From Bacteroidaceae bacterium (GTDB taxonomy: Bacteria > Bacteroidota > Bacteroidia > Bacteroidales > Bacteroidaceae): DNA of 52,572 bases. Where the stretch lies: positions 1 to 52,572 of the forward strand of contig JAFZVW010000030.1 in the NCBI GenBank assembly GCA_017617635.1, in the 5' to 3' direction. Below the pieces are notes generated by a model that did no database searches, was not told where the DNA came from, and saw only the letters and a program-made list of their open reading frames with translations. The stretch's first letter is position 1; every line of letters starts with the position of its first letter. The position numbers and the translations under genes are program-made. Of the stretch, positions 23,458 through 32,706 are shown piece after piece.

Positions 23458-26400
23458 ATGGGTAAGTTTGCCAAGCACGAAAAGCTGAACTTGAGCGAGG
23501 TTAATCGCGAGGTGTTGGCGAAGTGGGATGAGGAAGATGTATTCCACAAGAGTATAACGGAACGTGAGGGCTGTCCTTCGTTCATTTTCTTTGAGGGTCC
23601 TCCTTCAGCCAACGGTCATCCCGGTATTCATCATGTCCTGGCACGCAGCATCAAGGATGTGTTCTGCCGTTTCAAGACAATGAAGGGCTACCAGGTGAAG
23701 CGCAAGGCCGGATGGGATACGCACGGTCTGCCTGTGGAGCTGGGTGTCGAGAAGGAACTGGGCATCACCAAGGAGGATATCGGCAAGACAATAAGCATTG
23801 ACGAGTACAACCGCAAGTGCCGTGAGAATGTGATGATGTACACGAGCGAGTGGACGGACCTGAGTCACAACATGGGCTACTGGGTTGACATGGAACACCC
23901 GTATATCACTTACGACAACAAGTACATTGAGAGTCTGTGGTGGCTGTTGAAGCAACTGTACGACAAGGGTCTGCTGTACAAGGGCTATACGATACAGCCT
24001 TACAGTCCTGCCGCAGGTACGGGTCTGTCGTCGCACGAACTGAACCAGCCAGGTTGTTACCGTGACGTGAAGGACACTACGGTAACGGCACAGTTCATGG
24101 TGGTCCCCCAGCAACTCCCCCGAGGGGGAGCTGACAAAGCCTTCTCTTGGGAAGGTTTGGATGGGGCTCCGGTATATATCCTGGCTTGGACGACGACGCC
24201 GTGGACGCTGCCGTCGAATACGGCATTGTGTGTCGGTCCCAAGATTGACTACGTTGCTTTGAAGGGCAGGAACCCGTATACTGACGAGGAGGCTGTGTAT
24301 ATCGTGGCTGAATCGCGTATGTCGGCTTACTTTACGGCTGAGGAGGGAAAGGAACTGGAAATTCTGTGGCGTGGCAAGGGTACCGACCTGGTAGGTCTTC
24401 GCTACGAGCAGCTGTTCCCATGGATTAAGCCTTGTGCGCTTGAGAACGGTGAGATTGTCGTCAAGTCGGACGAGGCTTTCCGTGTGATTCCGGGTGACTA
24501 TGTTACTACCGAGGACGGTACGGGTATCGTGCATATTGCTCCGACTTTCGGTGCGGATGACGCCAAGGTTGCCAAGGATGCGGGCATTCCGAGCCTGTTT
24601 GTGGTTGACAAGGCGGGCGACACTCGTCCTATGGTGGATTTCACGGGCAAGTATTTTGTTCGTGAGGATATGGATCCTGTGTTCTTTGAGAAGTGTGTTG
24701 ACAAGGATGCGTATGCAAGGCACGAGGGTTCGTTCGTGAAGAATGCCTACGATCCGAAGTACAATGTAGGCGGCAAGTACGACGAGAAGGCAGCTGCCAA
24801 GGATATGGATCTGAATGTGCTGATGTGCATCGAGATGAAGGACGAGGGTACGGCTTTCAAGATAGAGAAGCATACGCACAACTATCCTCATTGCTGGCGT
24901 ACGGACAAGCCTGTGCTGTATTATCCCTTGGATAGTTGGTTCATCCGTTCGACGGCTGCCAAGGAGCGTATGATGGAGCTTAACAAGACCATACAGTGGA
25001 AGCCCGAGAGTACGGGTACGGGTCGTTTCGGTAAGTGGTTGGAGAACCTAAATGACTGGAACCTGAGCCGTAGCCGCTATTGGGGAACTCCGCTGCCTAT
25101 ATGGCGCAACCGTGAGACGCGCGAGGAGATTTGCATCGAAAGCCTTGAGCAGCTGTATGCCGAGATTGAGAAGGCTGTGGCTGCCGGTGTGATGCCGTCC
25201 AACCCGCTGAAGGAGAAGGGCTTCGTTCCGGGTGATATGTCGCAGGAGAACTACGACAGGATTGACCTGCACCGTCCGTACGTCGACCAGATTTGGCTGG
25301 TTGGTGAGAGCGGTGCCGTACTTAAGCGTGAGCTTGACCTGATTGACGTGTGGTTCGACTCGGGTGCCATGCCTTATGCGCAGATTCACTATCCGTTTGA
25401 GAACAAGGAGCTACTGGACGGCCGCAAGTGCTATCCTGCCGACTTCATTGCCGAGGGTGTCGACCAGACGCGCGGATGGTTCTTTACGCTGCATGCCATT
25501 GCGACTATGGTGTTCGACAGCGTTGCCTACAAGGCTGTGATATCTAACGGATTGGTATTGGATAAGAACGGTTTGAAGATGTCCAAGCATCTGGGAAATA
25601 CGGTTAATCCTTTCGAAGCCATTGACCAGTATGGCAGCGATGCCGTGCGCTGGTATATGATTACGAACTCGCAGCCTTGGGACAACTTGAAGTTTGATAC
25701 TGACGGTGTCAAGGAGGTGACGGGTTCATTCTTCGGCAAGTTGTACCAGAGCTATTCGTTCCTGGCAATGTATGCGAATGTTGACGGCTGGTGCTACGAG
25801 GAGCCTGATGTTCCTGCTGCAGAGCGTCCTGAGATGGACCGCTGGATATTGTCTTCGCTGAATTCGCTAGTGCGTGAGGTGGAGTCTTGCTATGAGGCGT
25901 ATGAGCCTACACGTGCAGGACGTCTGATTCAGGCATTTGTCATCGACAATGTCAGCAATTGGTTTGTGCGTCTGTCTAAGAAGCGTTTCTGGGGCGATGA
26001 TATGACGATTGACAAGCTGTCGGCTTACCAAACGCTGTTTACCTGTCTTGAGACGGTTGCACGCTTGATGGCTCCGATTGCTCCTTTCTATGCCGATATG
26101 CTGTATCGCGACTTGCATGAGGCTTGCGGCGAGAAGGATGTCAAGAGCGTGCATCTGGCTGAGTTTCCGAAGTGTGACTTGTCGTTGATTGACTTGGAGC
26201 AGGAATTGCGTATGTCGCTTGCCCAGCAGATAACGAGTATGATTCACTCTCTGCGTAAGAAAGAGCAGATTAGCGTCAAGCAGCCTTTGCAGCGTGTTGC
26301 TATTCCGGCTTTGGATGTTGAGCAGCAACTGCGCATCGAAGCTATGAGCAGGCTTATCCTGGACGAGGTTAACGTCAAGGAGATTGAATTTGTAGAGGGC

Positions 26401-26892
26401 GACGGAATGCTGGTCAAGAGGGTTAAGTGTAACTTCCGTACGATGGGCAAGAAGTTCGGCAAGCAGATGAAGGCTGTCGCCGCTGCCGTTGCTGCCATGT
26501 CGCAGGAGCAGATTTCTGTACTGGAGGGCGGTAGCGTTACTCTTGACGTCGAAGGCCAGAATGTTGTTATCGAACTGGAGGATGTTGAAATCTATAGCGA
26601 GGATATTCCGGGTTGGAGTGTGACGAATCAGGGTACGTTGACTGTTGCCCTTGACCTGACGGTGACCGAGGAGCTGCGTCTTGAGGGACTTGCCCGTGAA
26701 CTGATACGTTCCGTTCAGCAGTTGCGTAAGGACAGCGGGTTTGAGATTTCTGACCGTATTGTGCTGACTTTGCCTGACTCAGATGATAACCGTGCGTGCC
26801 TTGCTTCCAACCGTGACTATATTGCAAGCCAGGTGTTGGCTAACGAGATAGTCGTAGAGGGTACGGAGATAAAGGTCAGCAGGATAGGGTAG
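23458..26892 (+). CDS. ileS: Isoleucyl-tRNA synthetase
   Basis: Class I synthetase of 1144 residues. The HIGH-type motif reads GHPGIHH (near residue 53), the CP1 editing domain contains AWTTTPWTLPSNTALCVGP, and KMSKH follows near 705. At residues about 215-237 (PQQLPRGGADKAFSWEGLDG), where the chain enters the editing domain, the DNA (24103-24167) forms a cruciform-like palindromic element typical of intergenic repeats yet stays in frame. The core motifs are intact, so the enzyme is probably functional. lspA starts 13-19 bases downstream; the dksA-like gene I recall between these two genes in Bacteroides is absent. Confidence 0.97.
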   Translation: MGKFAKHEKLNLSEVNREVLAKWDEEDVFHKSITEREGCPSFIFFEGPPSANGHPGIHHVLARSIKDVFCRFKTMKGYQVKRKAGWDTHGLPVELGVEKELGITKEDIGKTISIDEYNRKCRENVMMYTSEWTDLSHNMGYWVDMEHPYITYDNKYIESLWWLLKQLYDKGLLYKGYTIQPYSPAAGTGLSSHELNQPGCYRDVKDTTVTAQFMVVPQQLPRGGADKAFSWEGLDGAPVYILAWTTTPWTLPSNTALCVGPKIDYVALKGRNPYTDEEAVYIVAESRMSAYFTAEEGKELEILWRGKGTDLVGLRYEQLFPWIKPCALENGEIVVKSDEAFRVIPGDYVTTEDGTGIVHIAPTFGADDAKVAKDAGIPSLFVVDKAGDTRPMVDFTGKYFVREDMDPVFFEKCVDKDAYARHEGSFVKNAYDPKYNVGGKYDEKAAAKDMDLNVLMCIEMKDEGTAFKIEKHTHNYPHCWRTDKPVLYYPLDSWFIRSTAAKERMMELNKTIQWKPESTGTGRFGKWLENLNDWNLSRSRYWGTPLPIWRNRETREEICIESLEQLYAEIEKAVAAGVMPSNPLKEKGFVPGDMSQENYDRIDLHRPYVDQIWLVGESGAVLKRELDLIDVWFDSGAMPYAQIHYPFENKELLDGRKCYPADFIAEGVDQTRGWFFTLHAIATMVFDSVAYKAVISNGLVLDKNGLKMSKHLGNTVNPFEAIDQYGSDAVRWYMITNSQPWDNLKFDTDGVKEVTGSFFGKLYQSYSFLAMYANVDGWCYEEPDVPAAERPEMDRWILSSLNSLVREVESCYEAYEPTRAGRLIQAFVIDNVSNWFVRLSKKRFWGDDMTIDKLSAYQTLFTCLETVARLMAPIAPFYADMLYRDLHEACGEKDVKSVHLAEFPKCDLSLIDLEQELRMSLAQQITSMIHSLRKKEQISVKQPLQRVAIPALDVEQQLRIEAMSRLILDEVNVKEIEFVEGDGMLVKRVKCNFRTMGKKFGKQMKAVAAAVAAMSQEQISVLEGGSVTLDVEGQNVVIELEDVEIYSEDIPGWSVTNQGTLTVALDLTVTEELRLEGLARELIRSVQQLRKDSGFEISDRIVLTLPDSDDNRACLASNRDYIASQVLANEIVVEGTEIKVSRIG
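24103..24167 (+). repeat. REP/MITE-like palindromic element translated within ileS
   Basis: CTCCCCC-GA-GGGGGAG (24115-24130) is a perfect 7-bp hairpin, followed by AGCCTTC/GAAGGTT around TCTTGG. Outer CCCC (near 24106) can pair with GGGG (near 24163), closing a two-hairpin cruciform. Composition is sharply unlike the surrounding gene. It is read in frame as about 22 residues. Confidence 0.65.
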
Positions 26893-26911
26893 AACCGGAT
26901 TCTATTTGCAG

Positions 26912-27532
26912 GTGAAGAAAAACAGGATCAGGAATCAGTTTATGGCATCGGTAGTCCTTATATTGGGCATTATCGGTGTTGACCAGTGTGTCAAGATATG
27001 GGTCAAGACGCACATGGCTCTGCATGATGTAATAGATATTACCGGTTGGTTCAAGATAGCCTTTGTCGAGAACAACGGAATGGCTTTTGGTATGGAGTTG
27101 GTGGACAAGATATTCCTGACATCGTTCCGCATAGTTGCCGTAGTGTGGATTATGTGGTACATGACGCGTGTTATCAGACGCGGTACGGGATGGATGTATG
27201 TTGTGTGCCTGACCATGATTCTGGCTGGTGCTGCGGGTAATATCATCGACTGCATGTTCTATGGTATGATATTCAATAATCCACCTTCTCCTCTGGTTGC
27301 AGAATTCGTATCGTGGGGTTCTGGTTACGAGTCGCTGTTTTATGGGCGTGTCGTGGATATGCTTTATTTTCCTCTGGTCGAGTGGACGTGGCCTGACTGG
27401 ATGCCTGTATGCGGAGGGAATGATTTCATTTTCTTCTCGCCCATATTCAATATTGCCGATGCCAGCATCACATGCGGTGTTATTGCGCTGATCCTGTTTT
27501 GCAGGAAGTATTATCTGAAGTCTGGTAGTTAA
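26912..27532 (+). CDS. lspA: Lipoprotein signal peptidase
   Basis: Aspartyl peptidase II that cleaves prolipoprotein signal peptides in the inner membrane. Four membrane segments are visible. The catalytic aspartates are in GAAGNIIDC and FNIADASI, and the NNGMAFG motif is near residue 53. At about 206 residues it is longer than the E. coli enzyme because of an insertion between the two Asp motifs, as in other Bacteroidetes. No ATG is available; I prefer the GTG at 26912 (KKNRIRNQF follows) over the TTG at 26906. It sits right behind ileS and before a DUF4296 lipoprotein gene. Confidence 0.92.
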   Translation: MKKNRIRNQFMASVVLILGIIGVDQCVKIWVKTHMALHDVIDITGWFKIAFVENNGMAFGMELVDKIFLTSFRIVAVVWIMWYMTRVIRRGTGWMYVVCLTMILAGAAGNIIDCMFYGMIFNNPPSPLVAEFVSWGSGYESLFYGRVVDMLYFPLVEWTWPDWMPVCGGNDFIFFSPIFNIADASITCGVIALILFCRKYYLKSGS

Positions 27533-27544
27533 TTCTTTTGTCCG

Positions 27545-28498
27545 GTGCGTCGTATCCTACTGATTCTATCCGCAGTTGTCCTGGTGTTTGATTCGTGTCG
27601 TGACGGGATTCCGGGTGGCGTGCTTTCCAGAGGGGAGATGGAGGATGTGCTGGTTGACTACCATCTGGCAGAGGCTATGGCTGAGCAGATGCCGGGTGAC
27701 CGTGACGAGAATACGTACCTGATGGTTGAAGCTGTGCTGAGGAAGCATAATGTTACCCGTGCGGAACTTGATTCATCGCTTGTATACTGGTGTCGTAACT
27801 CTGAGAAATTCAAAGATATATACTTGAATGTCTACAAACGTCTGGATGTTATGGCGCAGGATGTAGGTGTAGAGCATCAGGAACAGAGCATGTATTCGAA
27901 CTTGAAGACTGAGGGAGATACTGCCAACGTGTGGACGCTGAAGACTCATGCCTTGCTTTTGCCTAATGAATTGGACAATATATATGCGTTCACGTTGGAT
28001 TCGGATACGACCTACCATCCGGCAGACAATCTGATGTGGGCGTTTGAGACGTTGTTCTTTTCTGCCTATGGTGCTGATGAGGCCTATGCACTTTTGTGTG
28101 TTACTTTTGAGAATGACAGTATTGCGGGTGTTTCTCAGCGTCTGGGCGGAAACGGTCCGCATGAGGTCCGCTTTGCGTGTCCTGAGAAGTTCCGCAAGCA
28201 CAGGATAAGGAATATTTCGGGTAACATCTATCTTCCTATTTACAAGGACGGTTTTGGCTGTCTGGCTGTGAACAGAATGGTAATGGTACGTTATCACAGA
28301 AAGGGTGTGACGGAATCTGAAAAAGGAGAGGCGTTTCTGCCGGATACGCTTCTCTCACTGAAAGCCTCGGGCAAGGGTGTCGTGGACAGTGCGAATGTCC
28401 GTCTTGCTCCGCATGACATACGCGGTGACAGGGCCAAGCAGCATACTATCGATATTGTCAAGGAGAAACCCATTCGCGCAATACGCAGGCACAGATGA
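27545..28498 (+). CDS. DUF4296-type lipoprotein
   Basis: A 317-residue protein starting at GTG, with a signal sequence ending in a lipobox-like VFDSC (Cys18), so probably membrane-anchored. The N-terminal part (EMEDVLVDYHLAEAMAEQ, residues about 30-48) and following helices match DUF4296, which in Bacteroidetes typically follows lspA (family knowledge). Function unknown. It overlaps the next small ORF by ATGA. Confidence 0.8.
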   Translation: MRRILLILSAVVLVFDSCRDGIPGGVLSRGEMEDVLVDYHLAEAMAEQMPGDRDENTYLMVEAVLRKHNVTRAELDSSLVYWCRNSEKFKDIYLNVYKRLDVMAQDVGVEHQEQSMYSNLKTEGDTANVWTLKTHALLLPNELDNIYAFTLDSDTTYHPADNLMWAFETLFFSAYGADEAYALLCVTFENDSIAGVSQRLGGNGPHEVRFACPEKFRKHRIRNISGNIYLPIYKDGFGCLAVNRMVMVRYHRKGVTESEKGEAFLPDTLLSLKASGKGVVDSANVRLAPHDIRGDRAKQHTIDIVKEKPIRAIRRHR

Positions 28499-28656
28499 AG
28501 ACCGGGTGGAACAGAATCTGCTTCCCTGACGGGAGTGTCGTCGAGGGGCCTGTCGTAGTCGTCCTTGATTGCTCGGGTATGATGTCGTGCTGGTATCCTT
28601 TGGCTGAGGAGGAGGCTATGGTTGAATGGCGAGGGGGAACTTTTTGGGTTAAATAA
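28495..28656 (+). CDS. Small conserved-looking ORF, 53 residues
   Basis: Begins in an ATGA overlap with the DUF4296 gene and encodes 53 residues (starting MKTGWNRICFPDGSVVEG, ending MVEWRGGTFWVK). The pattern of beta strands ending in a G-x-F-x-V segment resembles the small N-terminal sheet of amidohydrolase-like proteins, and I recall short proteins of this kind at the same place in Bacteroides, but this is from memory. Translational coupling argues that it is expressed. Confidence 0.5.
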   Translation: MKTGWNRICFPDGSVVEGPVVVVLDCSGMMSCWYPLAEEEAMVEWRGGTFWVK

Positions 28657-28721
28657 TGTTCATGTTCGCGCGTGTACATTAATAATTTAGGCTTTTTCTT
28701 GCTTATTTCATGTTTTTTGCA

Positions 28722-28729
28722 TAATTTTG
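28722..28729 (+). promoter_or_regulatory. -7 box for gyrA
   Basis: TAATTTTG matches TAnnTTTG and lies 62 bases before the gyrA ATG in an AT-rich 135-base spacer. Confidence 0.5.
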
Positions 28730-28791
28730 TACGGAAATGACGTATTTATGCGTCTATTATTTGAATTGCTAAAAACTAATTATATCTATCA

Positions 28792-31287
28792 ATGGAAGAT
28801 CGTGAAAGAATAATCCCGGTTGATATCGAATCGGAGATGAAAAAGAGCTACATCGATTACTCAATGAGTGTGATAGTGGCTCGTGCGTTACCTGATGTGC
28901 GTGACGGTTTCAAGCCTGTTCATCGCCGTATTCTGTATGGTATGGAAGGCTTGGGTAATACTCATAACAAGCCTTATAAAAAGAGCGCACGTATAGTAGG
29001 TGAAGTATTGGGTAAGTATCATCCGCATGGTGACAGTTCGGTATATGGTGCTCTGGTCCGTATGGCGCAGGAATGGAATATGCGCTATACGCTGATTGAC
29101 GGTCAGGGTAACTTCGGTTCGGTGGACGGTGATGGTGCTGCTGCCATGCGTTATACCGAGGCACGTCTGAGCCGTATGGGCGAGGAGATGATGCAGGATC
29201 TGGAGAAGGAGACGGTTGACATGACCAATAATTTTGATGATACCCTGCAGGAACCTACTGTTATGCCTACGCGTATCCCTAATCTACTGGTGAATGGTGC
29301 TACGGGTATTGCCGTGGGTATGGCTACGAATATCCCGACGCATAATTTGGGTGAGGTTATTGATGCGAGTGTTGCCTTTGTGGACAATCCTGAGATGGAC
29401 AGTGCTGCCCTAATGGATTATATTAAGGGTCCTGACTTCCCTACTGGTGCCTATATCATGGGTATACAGGGCATAAAGGATGCCTATGAAACTGGTCGCG
29501 GCCGTATCATTATGCGCGCAAAGGCTGACATCGAGGTCGGCGAGCTGCATGACAAGATTGTCATCACCGAGATTCCATACGGTGTGAATAAGGCTCAGTT
29601 GATTGAGTATATTGCGGATCTTGTCAAGGAAGGTAAGATTGACGGTATAAGCAATGCCAATGACGAATCAGACCGCGAGGGTATGCGTATCGTAGTGGAT
29701 GTGAAGCGTGATGCAAATGCGCGTGTTGTGTTGAACAAGCTGTTCAAAATGACTCCGCTGCAGACAAGCTTCAGCGTAAATGCGATTGCCTTGGTCAAGG
29801 GTCGTCCGCGTCTGCTGACGCTGCGTGACTGCATCAGCAACTTTGTCGAGCATCGCCATGATGTGGTTATCCGCCGCACAATGTATGACAAGAGAAAAGC
29901 TGAGGAGCGTGCCCATATATTGGAGGGTTTGATTATTGCAAGTGACAATATCGACGAGGTCGTGAAGATTATCAGGGCAAGCAAGACCCCTGCTGATGCC
30001 CAGACAAATCTGGAACAGCGTTTCGGTCTGGATGAGCTGCAGAGCAAGGCTATCGTCGAGATGCGTCTTGCACAGCTGACCAATATGCGGCAGTTGGATC
30101 TGCATAACGAGTTCGAGGAATTGCAGAAGAGGATTGCCTATTTCAACGAGATACTGACCAACGACGAGCTTTGCCGCAAGGTAATCAAGGACGAGTTGTC
30201 GGAGGTGAAGGAGCAGTATGCCGATGAGCGTAAGACTGAGATTATGCCGAGTGCTGAGGAATTCAACGCAGAGGATTTCTATGCTGACGACGAGGTTGTG
30301 GTTACAATAAGCCGCATGGGTTATATCAAGCGTACTCCTCTTGCTGAGTTCAGGGCTCAGGGACGCGGCGGTATCGGTTCGAAGGGCTCTGCTACGCGTG
30401 ATAATGACTTTATCGAGCATATATACACAGGTACAATGCATAACACGATGATGTTCTTTACAAGTCGTGGCCGCTGCTATTGGTTGCGTGTATATGATAT
30501 CCCCGAGGGTACGAAGGCTACGAAGGGACGTGCTATCCAGAATATTCTGCAGATTGAATCGGGTGATACTATAGAGGCCTGTTTGCTGATACGTAAGCTT
30601 CAGGATGCTGAGTTCTGCCAGAACCACTATGTAGTATTTGCTACAAAGCATGGTATCGTGAAGAAGACCCGTCTGAAAGAATACAGCCGTCCGCGTGCCA
30701 ACGGTGTGAATGCCATCGTGATACGTGACGAGGATCGTGTGATTGCTGTGAATCTGACAAACGGTTCGGACGAGATTGTGGTTGCCAACCGTAATGGCCG
30801 TGCCGTTCGTTTCAACGAGGATCAGGTTCGTGTGATGGGTCGTGTAAGTACCGGTGTGAAGAGTATTATTCTGGATGCCGATGATCCCGAGGACGAGGTT
30901 ATCGGAATGGCAGTTGTGAATGACCCCGAGAATGAGAACATTCTTGTGATGAGTGACAAGGGTTGGGGCAAGTATACCAGTGTTGAGGCTTACCGCAAGA
31001 CAAGCCGTCATGCAAAGGGTGTGAAGGCAATGAATCTTGTGGATGAGAGTAAACTTATTACACTGCAGGTTGTCAAAGAGGATGATGACCTTATGATTAT
31101 TAACAAGAGTGGTATAACTATCCGTATGCATGTGGATGTCATAAAGGAGACTAAGAACCGTGCTACGCAGGGTACGAAGGTTATCGAGTTGAAGAAGCGT
31201 AATGACAGCATCAGCCATGTGTGTGTCGTTCCCCGCAGCGAGGAAGAGGACGAGACTCAGGATAATACGGAAGAAAATGATCAGTAA
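28792..31287 (+). CDS. gyrA: DNA gyrase subunit A
   Basis: The 831-residue breakage-reunion subunit. Active-site Tyr121 is in AAMRYTEARL; the quinolone-resistance region reads HPHGDSSVYGALVRMAQEW, with Ser at the E. coli 83 position and Gly at the 87 position. The C-terminal beta-pinwheel includes a GyrA-box-like QGRGGIGSKG. The acidic tail (EEEDETQDNTEENDQ) is typical. It is followed after 24 bases by a chain of signalling and helicase genes on the same strand. Confidence 0.97.
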   Translation: MEDRERIIPVDIESEMKKSYIDYSMSVIVARALPDVRDGFKPVHRRILYGMEGLGNTHNKPYKKSARIVGEVLGKYHPHGDSSVYGALVRMAQEWNMRYTLIDGQGNFGSVDGDGAAAMRYTEARLSRMGEEMMQDLEKETVDMTNNFDDTLQEPTVMPTRIPNLLVNGATGIAVGMATNIPTHNLGEVIDASVAFVDNPEMDSAALMDYIKGPDFPTGAYIMGIQGIKDAYETGRGRIIMRAKADIEVGELHDKIVITEIPYGVNKAQLIEYIADLVKEGKIDGISNANDESDREGMRIVVDVKRDANARVVLNKLFKMTPLQTSFSVNAIALVKGRPRLLTLRDCISNFVEHRHDVVIRRTMYDKRKAEERAHILEGLIIASDNIDEVVKIIRASKTPADAQTNLEQRFGLDELQSKAIVEMRLAQLTNMRQLDLHNEFEELQKRIAYFNEILTNDELCRKVIKDELSEVKEQYADERKTEIMPSAEEFNAEDFYADDEVVVTISRMGYIKRTPLAEFRAQGRGGIGSKGSATRDNDFIEHIYTGTMHNTMMFFTSRGRCYWLRVYDIPEGTKATKGRAIQNILQIESGDTIEACLLIRKLQDAEFCQNHYVVFATKHGIVKKTRLKEYSRPRANGVNAIVIRDEDRVIAVNLTNGSDEIVVANRNGRAVRFNEDQVRVMGRVSTGVKSIILDADDPEDEVIGMAVVNDPENENILVMSDKGWGKYTSVEAYRKTSRHAKGVKAMNLVDESKLITLQVVKEDDDLMIINKSGITIRMHVDVIKETKNRATQGTKVIELKKRNDSISHVCVVPRSEEEDETQDNTEENDQ

Positions 31288-31311
31288 CAATTAACCTAAT
31301 ATTAAGCGATT

Positions 31312-32706
31312 ATGAAAAAGTTCTTATGTTGTGTTGCCATGCTGGCACTTGCTGCCGGCATGATGGCTCAGACTCCAGAGGATAAGGAGGCTGCCAAAGC
31401 TGCAAAGAAGGAGGCTGCTGCCAAGCAGAAGGCCGCTAACGCATTGGTGTCTGCTGCTATTGAATACGATACTCAGATTCAAACATTGAATGCTGAGATT
31501 CGTGCTGAGCAGGCAAAGGGTAACAACAGTAACGACAGGTTGATTATCGAGGACCAGGAGAAACTTGAAAAACTGAGCGTCGAGGGACTAGACAAGGCCA
31601 ACGAGGCTTTAGCTACTGGTTTAGTACCCGAGAAGAAGCTTTTTGAGGTATATCGTGCTTTGGACGACATGTCTACCATAATTATCAATAACCAGTTGCA
31701 GTATTTCCAAAACGACAGGGAAAAATTTGACGTGAATGTTTTCGGCAAGGGTGTATATGGCTTGTGCGAGGGTTGTCATGGTGAAATTACCTGTGGTAAC
31801 AAAAAGGATGAGATGCAGTTGCTGAGCATCAAGAATGCTGAACTGAAGCTTTCTTCGTCCAATCTGTATCTTGCATACCTGTGCCAATTCAATATTATGG
31901 ATAAGAAACTGGAAGAGGCCTGCAAGGCTTTGGATGCATATGTCAACTATGCCAAGTCTTATCCCGAGGTTGCTGAGGCTGAGGGCGTGAAGAATCCAAA
32001 GGAGTCTGTTGCCAAGCATGCATTTAATGTGTATCTTACTGCTTCGAATGCCAAGAACTTTGATATTATGGCAAAGTATTATGATTTGGCTCTGCAGTAT
32101 GATGATGAGGCAAGTCGTAATTTTGTAATCGGTTCGCGTGCACAGATTCTGAAGCAGTCGGGAAAGACTGACGAGTGGATTGCCGAGCTGAAGAAGATTA
32201 TCAGCGAGAATGCTAGTAACGATGCCGGCGAGAATGCCATGCAGCAGTTGATGGGTTATTATTCCCAAAAAGAAAACAAGGATGAGGTTAAAGTTTATAC
32301 AAGTGAGCTGATAGCAAAGTATCCTGATAATAAAACTGCCAACTATTGTCGTGGCTTTGCCATGTATAGTATCAAGAACTACCCCGAGGCCATTAAGTAT
32401 TTCCAGAAGGCTGGTGAGTTGGATCCTTCGTATCTGGATGCATTTTACAATTGTGGCTACTGCTGGTACGAGATGGGCTTGGACAAGGCCCGTGCAGTGT
32501 CTGGCAAGGGCATGAGGACGCAGGCTCAGGTTAATGCTGCTGAGGCAGAGGTTAAGAAGTGTTTCAGAAATGCTCAGCCATATTTTGAGAAAGTTCGTGA
32601 TGCCGAGCCGGAAAAGCCGGATCGTTGGGCTCGTCCTTTGCAAACTATCTACAAGAATACTGGTAATGCTGCCGGTGCAAAGGAGATGGAGCAATATACA
32701 AAGTAA
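31312..32706 (+). CDS. Secreted TPR-repeat protein
   Basis: A 464-residue protein with signal peptide 1-20 (MKKFLCCVAMLALAAGMMAQ), a lysine/alanine-rich segment, then alpha-helical tetratricopeptide-like repeats; the clearest is NYPEAIKYFQKAGELDPSYLDAFY near residue 365. A short cysteine cluster (GLCEGCHGEITCG, near 150) is unusual. Probably periplasmic. Its stop codon directly precedes the ATG of a second TPR protein, so they are co-translated and perhaps partners. Confidence 0.8.
   Translation: MKKFLCCVAMLALAAGMMAQTPEDKEAAKAAKKEAAAKQKAANALVSAAIEYDTQIQTLNAEIRAEQAKGNNSNDRLIIEDQEKLEKLSVEGLDKANEALATGLVPEKKLFEVYRALDDMSTIIINNQLQYFQNDREKFDVNVFGKGVYGLCEGCHGEITCGNKKDEMQLLSIKNAELKLSSSNLYLAYLCQFNIMDKKLEEACKALDAYVNYAKSYPEVAEAEGVKNPKESVAKHAFNVYLTASNAKNFDIMAKYYDLALQYDDEASRNFVIGSRAQILKQSGKTDEWIAELKKIISENASNDAGENAMQQLMGYYSQKENKDEVKVYTSELIAKYPDNKTANYCRGFAMYSIKNYPEAIKYFQKAGELDPSYLDAFYNCGYCWYEMGLDKARAVSGKGMRTQAQVNAAEAEVKKCFRNAQPYFEKVRDAEPEKPDRWARPLQTIYKNTGNAAGAKEMEQYTK

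Noticed and set aside
23605-24891. 428-codon open frame opposite ileS
   Set aside because: Antisense shadow of a conserved synthetase gene.
29020-29080. Quinolone-resistance change in GyrA (Gly at the E. coli 87 position)
   Set aside because: The position varies naturally among Bacteroidetes as far as I recall; no resistance claim can be made from sequence alone.
29668-31290. 540-codon open frame opposite gyrA
   Set aside because: Antisense shadow of a conserved gene, Leu/Thr/His-rich composition, no start context or motifs.
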